Of a DNA stretch of 64,000 nt, positions 55,561 to 64,000 are shown in pieces; positions within the stretch are counted from its first letter, which is position 1, and the number at the start of each line of letters is the position of its first letter. A program made the position numbers and the translations under genes. The stretch spans positions 276,545,614 to 276,609,613 of the forward strand of contig CP136064.1 of NCBI GenBank assembly GCA_032622095.1, in the 5' to 3' direction. This DNA comes from Siphonodentalium dalli. Its lineage: Eukaryota; Mollusca; Scaphopoda; Gadilida; Siphonodentaliidae. Below the pieces are notes generated by a model. It had not been told where the DNA came from, made no database searches, and saw only the letters and a list, made by a program, of their open reading frames with translations.

Positions 55561-56340
55561 ATACCCCCCCCCCCCCCCCCCCCCCCCCGCAACGAAGTTA
55601 GGGGGGGTATACTGGAGTCAGCTCGTCCATCCGTCCGTGGACACAAATTTGTCCGGAGTTTTTCTCAGTCGTTTTTTTATCAATTTCTGTGAAACTTGGC
55701 ACAGACATCAACCACCATGGGAACCTGTGCACCTACAATTATGACGTCTGTCGGACCTTTTTTGGTGGAGTTATTCCCCCTTTTTCGACTTGGAAAATTT
55801 TCGCAACATGTATACTTTTGTCCGAGCTTTTATTCCTACATTTTTCGGTAAATTTTTTTAAAACATGACACAGATATTTAGTACCATGGGAACTTGTGCA
55901 CCTGCGATTATGACGTCTGTCCGACATTTTTTGGTGGAGTTATTCCCCTTTTTCGACTTAGAAACTTTTTTTGCAACATGCATGATTTTGTCCGAGCTTT
56001 TATTCCTACATTTTTCGGTCAATGTTTTTTAATCTTGGCACTGATATTTAGTACCATGGGAACCTGTGCACCTGCGATTATGACGTCTGTCCGACATTTT
56101 TTGTGTGGAGTTATTCCCCTTTTTCGACTTAGAATTTTTTTCGCAACATACATAATTTTGTCCAAGCTTTTATTCCTACATTTTTCGGTCAATAGGTTTA
56201 AGATTAGGGTTATGGTTGTACACCTGCAATGGGAACTGTTATTTTATTATTTTATCTAAATGTTTACTGACATGTGAAACATCTTAGTATTTTAGAAACA
56301 GGGGGTATCCGTAGTCCCATTGGGACAGTCACACCTCGAG
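55561..56340 (+). mobile_element. GCAACGAAGTT pearl/HINE-like element, ~165-bp units
   Basis: The 5' end is a foldback: TATACC plus a long C run, GCAACGAAGTTA, then GGGGGGGTATA. Then CGTCCATCCGTCCG and about three units of ~165 bp (ACCATGGGAACCTGTGCACC, ATTATGACGTCTGTC, GGTGGAGTTATTCCCC, TTTCGACTT, TTTTGTCCGAGCTTTTATTC). The 3' part has GGGGGTATCC and GTCCCATTGGGAC. This end structure with tandem core matches a widespread mollusc repeat type; the internal open frames are repeat by-products. Confidence 0.72.
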
Positions 56341-56817
56341 TTGTAGTTGGTCCATGTATCATATCTCATATCTCTTTGCAATGCTACCGTATATGACATG
56401 GCCCATTATAGTTCGTACATGTCGCCAAAATGCGGTTTCTTCTTACCCTTCCCCTTAAGATGCTATCGTATACTATGCATGAATAAAATACATTTAGCAG
56501 TATGCCTTCAACTTGGATTTTAATATGTTATAGCCAATATGTTTCTCTAACAAAAAAATAACAAAATATATTCTGTTCTATTTTTTCTAAGTTAGGTGAT
56601 ATTTTGTATATATTCACTGGACTATAGGCAGTGCTCATGCTGAGGATGGCCAATCTTTTTTGAACATGGCCAAAGAAGACGTTTTAGTCAAAACATTTCA
56701 AGGCTGTGTATGGCCAGCAATCACTTCTCTGATCAGTATCAGATCTACATCAAATCCCTTAATTCTTTAATCTGGATTTGCTCACCTGTGTATGGATAAC
56801 AATTTATCAGAATTTAC
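56341..56817. other. No gene recognised
   Basis: AT-rich intronic sequence without recognised repeats. Confidence 0.4.
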
Positions 56818-56943
56818 TTGTTCTTCAAGCCTGAGTTTAGTGTACCTGTCATTTGCAAAACGAGGTCCCAGAGGGTGATATTTAGTGGCACTATCCCACA
56901 TAGTGGGCTAGCATCACTAAATTCACTATCTGGGGACCTCATT

Positions 56944-57709
56944 CTACTTCAGGGTTTCCGCTATACCGCCAGGGGGTCCCCTTGACGGCCCCGTTCCCCT
57001 CGCCAAGTTTTCCCCTCCTGCCATACCCCAGGACATACTGCATGTCTATAAAGGTATAAAGATGTTTAAAACTTCTGAATTTTGTTGGAATAGTACTAAG
57101 GAATTTTAAGCTGTGCCTTTGAGGCTGGTTAGTTACTTTGCGATTAGTACCCCGGTTATGTTATGCAAAAGAGCTGTATTTTAATCGTACCTGTCATGTT
57201 TTATACCGCAAAATATACTGTTCACTTTGTAATAGAGCGAGAGAGAAATGTGGGAGTAGCCGCACTGGGCATCAAGGCATCTTACCAATGCCCACAAAAG
57301 AGATATGTAATCAGCCTTCTATATTTACACTGCAGCTGCTAAAATATATTCCGATTACATTATGGATCCGAAATATCTGCTGGGTCTTCCACAGTGAGTC
57401 TTTTAACATTAACGAGCACGTTTAACTCAGGATCCAAATTACTGGTGTTCTGTACTTCGTAAATTAATTTATTAAATCTAATAAATTTACTATTTTTAAA
57501 GTTACAGGTACATTTATAAGGTTTGATATCTTGGCACTTGGGCAGAAATGGAACAAAACAATCTGCCATTTCTACTCTCACACGATTCTATTGGCTGATA
57601 TAACGAAAGTAGTTCAACCAGTGCTAAAACAGGCTACTTTTACCTGGATTTTTCCCCTTGACGGCTACCGGCCCCATTCCCCTACCCCCTAGCGGAAACC
57701 CTGCTACTT
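56944..57709. mobile_element. CAGGGTTTCC hAT-like element carrying a SINE-like insert
   Basis: The element is 56950-57703 (754 bp). Inverted ends are CAGGGTTTCCGCTA / TAGCGGAAACCCTG (CAGGG is a classic hAT start). CTACTT is repeated at both edges (56944-56949, 57704-57709), six bases where hAT usually gives eight. Subterminal CCCCTTGACGGC and CCCCTCGCCAAG/CCCCTACCCCC blocks occur at both ends. The interior at about 57130-57390 resembles the flanks of the 5S-derived SINE at 16675-16880 (CTCCCACA..CTCTCTC and ATATAGAAGGC, minus strand). Confidence 0.8.
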
Positions 57710-57785
57710 AGGCCTCATCTTCTCTGGAAAGTTTCTTTATTATCAAATTTCTGTAGAAACTTCTTCACATAGATTCCATTTCTTT

Positions 57786-59970
57786 TTAGCTCAACTTACT
57801 TTGTAAGTTTGAGCTATTGCCATGGTTTGGCGTCCGTCGTCCGTGTGTCCGTCAACAATTTCCTTTGGCGCGGGCTACAGGTCGTATCTTTGGTCTGATC
57901 TTTATGAAATTTGTCATGAATGTTGACATTGACATGTAGATGGGAACGAGTCATTTTGGGGTCATTCGGCCAAAAAACATGGCCGCTGGTGGCCATCTTG
58001 GATTTCAAAATTCAATCCATAGGCGCGGGCTACAGGTCGTACTGTTCGTCTGATCATCATGAAATTTGTCATGGATGTTAATATTGACATGTAGATGGGA
58101 ACGAGTCATTTTGGGGTCGTTCGGCCAAAAAACATGGCCGTCAGCAGCCATCTTGGATTTTACTCTTTGCATGACTAAATCCTTTGGCGCGGGCTACAGG
58201 TCGTAGTTTTGGTCGGAACTTCATGAAATTTGTCATGGATGTTAACAATGACATGTAGATGGGAACGAGTGATTTTGGGGTCATTCGTCTAAAAAACATG
58301 GCTGCCAACAGCCATCATGGATTTTACTCTTTGCATGACTAAATCCTTTGGCACGGGATACAGGTCATACCTTTGATCTGATCTTTATGAAATTTGTCAT
58401 GAATGTTGACATTGACATGTAGATGGGAACGAGTCATTTTGCGGTCATGTGGCCAAAAAACATGGCCGCTGGTGGCCATCTTTGATTTCAAAATTCAATC
58501 CATTGGCGCGGGCTACAGGTCGTGCTGTTTGTCTGATCATCATGAAATTTGTCATGGATGTTAATATTGACATGTAGATGGGAACGAGTGATTTTGGGGT
58601 CGTTCAGCCAAAAAACATGGCCGCCAGCAGCCATCTTGGATTTTACTCTTTGCATGACTAAATTCTTTGGCGCAGGCTACAGGTTGTAGCTTTGGTCAGA
58701 ACTTCATGAAATTTGTCATGGATGTTAACAAAGACATGTAGATGGGAACGAGTGATTTTGGGGTCGTTCGGCCAAAAAACATGGCCGCTGGTGGCCATCT
58801 TGGATTTCAAAATTCAATCCATTGGCGCGGGCTACAGGTCGTGCTGTTCGTCTGATCATCATGAAATTTGTCATGGATGTTAATATTGACATGTAGATGG
58901 GAACGAGTGATTTTGGGGTCGTTCAGCCAAAAAACATGGCCGCCAGCAGCCATCTTGGATTTTACTCTTTGCATGACTAAATTCTTTGGCGCGGGCTACA
59001 GGTTGTAGCTTTGGTCAGAACTTCATGAAATTTGTCATGGATGTTAATATTGACATGTAGATTGGAACGAGTGATTTTAGGGTCGTTCAGCCAAAAAACA
59101 TGGCCGCCAGCAGCCATCTTGGATTTTACTCTTTGCATGACTAAATTCTTTGGCGCGGGCTACATGTTGTAGCTTTGATCAGAACTTCATGAAATTTGTC
59201 ATGGATGTTAACAATGACATGTAGATGGGAACGAGTGATTTTGGGGTCGTTCGGCCAAAAAACATGACCGCCAGCAGCCATCTTGGATTTTACTCTTTGC
59301 ATGACTAAATCCTTTGGCGCGGGCTACAGGTCGTATCTTTGGTGTGATCTTTATGAAATTTGTCATGAATGTTGATTTTGACATGTAGATGGGAACGAGT
59401 CATTTTGGGGTCATACGGCCAAAAAACATGGCCGCTGGTTGCCATTTTGGATTTCAAAATTCAATCCATTGGCACGGGCTACAGGTCGTACTGTTCGTCT
59501 GATCATCATGATATTTATTATGGATGTTAATATTAACATGTAGATGGGAACGAGTGATTTTGGGGTCGTTTGGCTAAAAAACATGGCCGCCAGCAGCCAT
59601 CTTGGATTTTACTCTTTGCATGACTAAATCCATTGGCACAGGCTACAGGTCGTACCTTTGATCAGATCATTATGAGATTTGTAAAGGCTGTGTAGATGGG
59701 AACAGGTCATTTTGGGGTTATTCGGAAAAAAACATGGCTGCCGGTGGCCATTTTAGAATTTACTCTTTGCATCAATAAATCCTTTGGCACACCATAATCA
59801 CCACATCCCTGATCCGATCATTATGAAACCTGTCATGAATGTTGATATTGACATGTACATCTAATCTTACTTAGACATTTCAATTAGCACCTTTCCTATT
59901 CCTCCATTTACTGTCAACCATTAAATTATTCCCCTACCTAAGTTGAGCTACAGTGTCATTGACACTTTCA
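57786..59970 (+). mobile_element. HINE/'pearl'-like element, about twelve ~160-bp units
   Basis: Same family as 11647-12973: TTAGCTCAACTTACTTTG with foldback AAGTTTGAGCT, CCGTCGTCCGTGTGTCCGTC, about twelve units (ACATGTAGATGGGAACGAG; ACATGGCCGC(C/T)), then AAGTTGAGCT and the hairpin AGTGTCATTGACACT, TTTCA. Two unit subtypes alternate: CCGCTGGTGGCCATCTTGG with AAAATTCAATCCAT, and CCGCCAGCAGCCATCTTGG with TTTACTCTTTGCATG. Insertion is into the split MITE, between T residues, without a target duplication. Confidence 0.85.
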
Positions 59971-60253
59971 TTTAAGTTTACTTTCTCTATATCCCCATAA
60001 TCGAGGTTCCCAGTGGGTGTACATCACAATATTCACCATTTGGAAACTTCAAATCTGAGTCATGTCTCCCTCGTTCTGCAAATGACAAGCACAATAAACT
60101 CAGACTTGATGCTCTTTCTTAATTAAGTGATAATGTTTTACTTCTTTGTGGTTTCAAAGTACATGTAAGACGATGTAGACAAAGCAGTGCTCATTTATGT
60201 TGCGAGACTTATTATTTTTGTGAGTCTTCATATTTATGTTTTAGTTTCAGTTT

Positions 60254-62173
60254 TTAGCTCAACTTACTTTGTAAGTTTGAGCTATTGCCATGGGTTAGTG
60301 TCCGTCAACAATTTCCTTTCGCGCGGGCTACAGGTCGTACCTTTGGTCTGATCTTTATGAAATTTGTCAAGAATGTTGACATTGACATGTAGATGGGAAC
60401 GAGTCATTTTGGGGTCATTCGGCAAAAAAACATGGCTGCCAGTGGCCATCTTGGATTTCAACATTCAATCCATTGGCTTGTCTGATCATCATGAAATTTG
60501 TCATGGATATCAATAGTGACATGTAGATGGGAACGAGTCATTTTGGCGTCATTTGGCCAAAAAACATGGCTGCCAGCTTGGATTTTATTCTTTGCATGAC
60601 TAAATCCTTTGGTGCAGGCTACAGGTCGTAGCTTTGATCTGATCTTCATGAAATTTGTCATGGATGTTAACAATGACATGTAGATGGGAACGAGTTGTTT
60701 TGGGGTCATTCGGCCAAAAAACATGGCCGCCATCAGCCATCTTGGATTTTACTCTTTGCATGACTAAATCCTTTGGCGCGGGATACAGGTCGTAGCTTTG
60801 GTCTGATCATTATGAACTTTGTAATGGCTGTTGACTAGTGCTGGGATGGTTGTCCGGATATCCGGTTACGGTTCGGTTATGCGTGTCAACCGGTTGGAGG
60901 AGGCCACAACCGGATAACCGTACTATTGATAACGATCATACTATCATCGTACATGTAGTACTCCGTGTAAATGTTGTCGAAATAATTTCGGAAGTTTAAG
61001 TAACGAGAGTAAGTAATAAGAATCTATTTGGACAGTTGACTGTGTATTAATATACCCCACAACACATGCCAGTTTGATCACCGGCAGCTGTTCTAGACAT
61101 TAAACCAACATGTGTCTGTCTGGGAATCACTTGCAACACATTCGATGCCAATTTCCTTTGGCGGCCTTAAATGAAAGGTTGCGTGTCCTTGACCGCGACG
61201 TTTCCGTTTCACCGCGGCATAGATCAAAGCAATCAAGTCTAGTCTTTTGTAACGTCATCAATAGTATGTCTGTTTTGTCGAAACTGTCCCCCTTTGTCAT
61301 TATCATTACTTAACTTTATTTCCTAAACACTGGCTTGGGCTTGTGTAATGAATCACGACGATTTAATTTCGTTTGAATTAGTTTATTAAATAATTGAAGT
61401 AACATCGTGAGCCACTGTGATTAATACATACCTACCTATACCCAAAACTCGTACACATTAGTACATTACTAAACAACAGTATACCTACCGGTACATTCAG
61501 TACCTTGTAGTACACATGTTTGGGCTAATCATGCCCGAGATATACACGAGGAAGGAACTATATTTTCGTCGCGGAAGGTTCTGCAAGCAAGCGTTGTTTA
61601 TGTGGAACTCCTGTAAACATCGATATACTAGCGAACACAAATGATTGCTCTATGACAAACCATCAGGGAGTGGGAATTATTGTTCACTACTAATATATAT
61701 TATATTTTAGTTTGTTTGGGCTCAAAATTGAATTAATTTATACACATTTACCACTATTTGATCGCCGTAACGGGACCGCATTGTACGACCAAGACATCGT
61801 TTGTGATCGCATGTAATATCGACGTTTCCGGGACGCGTAATTAACAATTTATTTGCCGATATAGTGACCAGTGTATTCAATCTTGTACTTAGGGTAATGA
61901 TGGTCGCGGTGAACTGTTTATGATTAGGTTAATGCCTGTGGGTAACCAGTTAGGAAAAAACCCAACCATACCAGCACTACTGTTGACATTGACATGTAGA
62001 TGGGAACGAGTCTTTTTCTGGTCACTCGGCAAAAAAAACATGGCTGCCAGCGGCCATCTTTGATTTTACTCTTTCCATAACTAGGCCTTTCAACTTTCCT
62101 AATCACTCCATTGACTGCAACACATGAAATTTTTCCCTTTCCAAGTTGAGCTACAGTGTCATTGACACTTTCA
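60254..62173 (+). mobile_element. HINE/'pearl'-like element split by a hAT-like element
   Basis: 5' TTAGCTCAACTTACTTTG at 60254, about four ~160-bp units, 3' AAGTTGAGCT and AGTGTCATTGACACT ending at 62173. The array is interrupted at 60836-61979. Rejoining the flanks at the duplicated CTGTTGAC restores a normal unit (..GGCTGTTGAC ATTGACATGTAG..). Confidence 0.85.
60828..61987. mobile_element. Non-autonomous hAT-like element with CCGGTTA subterminal motifs
   Basis: The element is 60836-61979 (1144 bp). Inverted ends are TAGTGCTGG(G/T)ATGGTTG; exact 8-bp target duplication CTGTTGAC at 60828-60835 and 61980-61987. The left subterminal region is dense in GGATATCCGG, GGTTACGGTTCGGTTA, CAACCGGTTG and ATAACCG. 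The interior has no transposase-like frame. It sits inside a HINE core repeat. Confidence 0.9.
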
Positions 62174-62305
62174 TCTTGATGAATCCATATTTTACTTTTT
62201 AAATTTAGTTTCTGAAAAATAGCCAAAAATTATTCAGTAATGGCGAAAATAATTATCCGGCCAGTGTAAACCGCGTCAGTAGGATTTATTGGTGACTTGG
62301 GAGAC

Positions 62306-62642
62306 CAAGCCTGAGTTTACTATGCCTGTCGTTTGCAGAATGAGGTCCCCAGAAGGTGAATTTAGTAATGCTATCCTGCATAGCGGGCTAGCATCACCAA
62401 ATTCACCTTCTGGCGACCTCATTCTGCATGGCCTCATCTGTTATGGGAGACATAGACTCAGATTGAATTATGCAATGTGTTGTCTGCCAATTTGGGGATA
62501 TTGAGAAACTAAACTAAATAAGAAATATAATCTTTGTGAAGAAGTTACAAATTTGATAATAAAGAAACTTTGCAGAGAAGATGAGGCCTCAGCAGAATGA
62601 GGTCCCCAGAGGGTGAATTTAGTGATGCTAGCCCGCTATGCG
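62306..62642. mobile_element. CAAGCCTG hAT-type MITE, right-truncated
   Basis: CAAGCCTGAGTTTACTATG, first hairpin (GTCCCCAGAAGGTGAA..TTCACCTTCTGG), centre in the opposite orientation to the other copies (CAATTTGGGGATATTGAG, AAGAAACTTTGCAGAGAAG), then half of the second hairpin, breaking at GCCCGCTATGCG. No right end is present. Confidence 0.75.
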
Positions 62643-63438
62643 TTTATCAACCTATGGTTGTTATTGTCAGGGCTACAGGCTAAAGGCATTATCAGAACAA
62701 AAGACAACTGATTAGGCCAAAATGTTAGGACAATGGTCAAAATACATGTGTTCAGTCTCTTGTTGACTCAAAATTGTGTTTAGTGTTCGGATTAACAGGT
62801 AATTTTGATTAAGAATGCACTTGGGTAAATTCAGGACCGGACAGTTCGTTTGGTATTGCATTGTAAATAGTCATGGTTCAGGCTGCCATAGGCCAAATTA
62901 ATGGCCAATTTGTTTCGAAAATGGCAAAAAAAAATTCATTTGGCCAAAGTTTTTTTTACCCAAAAATTGGAAATATTAATTCAAAAACCCAAATTTATTT
63001 TGTAACAGCAACAACATGAGAATCAAATTTACAGTATGGTCATCTGCTAATTGATTAGCTGATACAGCTTAATGAGTAACAAAAGGCACATGTGGTAGTG
63101 CACTATCAAATAATGGGCCACCAAATTTCAATACAACAGTAATCAGGATTAAAACTAATGAATCCTTTGTCTGTCATATGGCTGAATATCAAGTAGCAAT
63201 GGTGGGATTAAAGAAGTCTAGACACGGTATTTAAAGGTATGGACATAATTTTTTAGAATGTTAGATGTTAAATAAAACAAAATATTCATTAATTGTAAGA
63301 CCAGGAAAATAAGTATTAAATTTGGTCAAAGTTATTTTTAATTTGCCAAAAAAAATCAGAATTGGACAATAAATTGGTCAAAAGATTTTTTGGCCCAGCA
63401 TGAACGCTGTAAACAGTACATTCCATCTCTATTTTCAG
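62643..63438. other. Intron end, nothing recognised
   Basis: Low-complexity TTGGCCAAA/AAATTTGGTCAAA-type sequence, with similar material at about 30400-30490. The last ~20 bases form the acceptor of exon E. Confidence 0.45.
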
Positions 63439-63994
63439 GAACTCCGTCAGCAGTAATACTTGAATCATCAAGGTTACTGTCTCCAGAAAGACAATTGGTG
63501 AACAGAACTAGATTTATCGGTAAAACATCATTACATGTACCTCAATCTCCGTCAGTGTCTGTTCCGACCGTTACGAAGCAGAAATCAAAAAAATTCAATG
63601 AGTTCAAAGCAGGTGTGAATGCGTTTGTGTCTAACGTGAAAATTAAAATGGAAAGTGGAACTTCAACGTCATCGTCAGGGGCTGATGAAGAGTTAGATAT
63701 AATGATTGACGAAGAGTTGACAAAAAGAGAGCCTAACTTGCCTTTGTTAATGCAAACAAAAAATTCACTAGCCTCGAAGGGTCTCAAGAAGAAAGCTGCC
63801 ACTAAATCATCAATGGATCAGGTTGCTTCTATTTCTCCCAACGCATCAGCTGTATCAATGTGTGTTAAATCTTCCACATCAGATAATCAGAGTGCTTCCA
63901 AAACATCGAGCATAACAATGTGTATTAAATCACCTGTTTCCATGGGAACAGTTGAATCTAACTCGGTTTTGAAACAATCAGCAAACAAGGACAG
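63439..63994 (+). CDS. XRCC1-domain gene, exon E (may run past the window)
   Basis: Acceptor CATCTCTATTTTCAG ends at 63438. The first two bases complete the Gly codon left by exon D, and the frame then stays open to base 64000. ACAG|GTTAGT at 63991-64000 may be the donor, ending the exon at 63994. Residues include TPSAVILESSRLLSPERQL, KQKSKKFNEFKAGVNAFVSN, VKIKMESG (a sumoylation-like VKIKME site), an acidic patch (ADEELDIMIDEELTKREP), a basic patch (KGLKKKAATK) and Ser-rich sequence with two related SxxMC(V/I)KS motifs. It looks like a disordered nuclear-protein tail. No BRCT domain appears before the window ends. An internal donor-like GTAAAA at 63520 was disregarded because the frame remains open. 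Confidence 0.75.
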
Positions 63995-64000
63995 GTTAGT

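Larger units (their letters stand above)
56818..60115. mobile_element. CAAGCCTG hAT-type MITE split by two nested insertions
   Basis: Left part 56826-56949 (CAAGCCTGAGTTTAGTG, first hairpin), middle 57704-57785 (CTACTTAGGCCTCATCTTCT .. GAAACTTCTTCACATAG), right part 59971-60107 (TTCTCTATATCCCC .. CTGCAAATGACAAGC..CAGACTTG). Reassembled in order these follow the intact relatives. Flanks TTGTTCTT and ATGCTCTT match at six of eight bases. The right-hand hairpin is deleted to CTCGTTCTGCAAATG. Confidence 0.8.

Overview
This is eukaryotic, repeat-packed genomic DNA, most likely from a bivalve mollusc or a close marine invertebrate. The basis is a multi-exon gene with GT-AG introns, CR1/jockey-type LINE fragments ending in C-x2-C-x8-H-x4-C fingers, 'pearl'-like elements with ~160-bp internal tandem repeats, hAT and TTAA-type non-autonomous elements, and extensive minisatellites. 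No operons, rRNA operons, CRISPR arrays or bacterial signals are present. The species call is inference.

The one convincing host gene is on the + strand: five phase-compatible exons at 28130-28328, 32665-32878, 35679-35754, 41182-41340 and 63439 to the window end. The first encodes the end of an XRCC1 N-terminal domain; the rest encode a Lys/Ser-rich, partly helical and then acidic/Ser-rich tail. The 5' exons were not found. The last intron is ~22 kb.

Layout. 1-3.6 kb: old ~42-bp minisatellite split by a hAT element. 3.6-8.2 kb: diverged repeats and two minus-strand LINE 3' fragments. 8.2-13.3 kb: SINE-like sequence, TTAA MITE, TA palindromic MITEs and a Helentron-associated-type (HINE) array. 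13.4-19.4 kb: MITEs, a SAP-domain first exon, a minus-strand coding block, a 5S-rRNA-derived SINE and a perfect 155-bp palindrome. 20-28 kb: MITEs and eroded tandem-repeat elements. 28-41.3 kb: exons A-D, each close to MITEs or minisatellites. 42.6-54.6 kb: a LINE fragment whose own 64-bp coding segment has expanded to ~11.5 kb (about 170 copies). 54.8-62.6 kb: a transposon-associated ORF and a nested stack of MITE, hAT and HINE elements. 63.4-64 kb: exon E.

The main novelty is structural: a satellite born inside a LINE coding region and kept in an intron, hairpin modules shared between different TTAA MITEs, and three hAT-like elements with 8-bp target duplications and distinct subterminal motif arrays.
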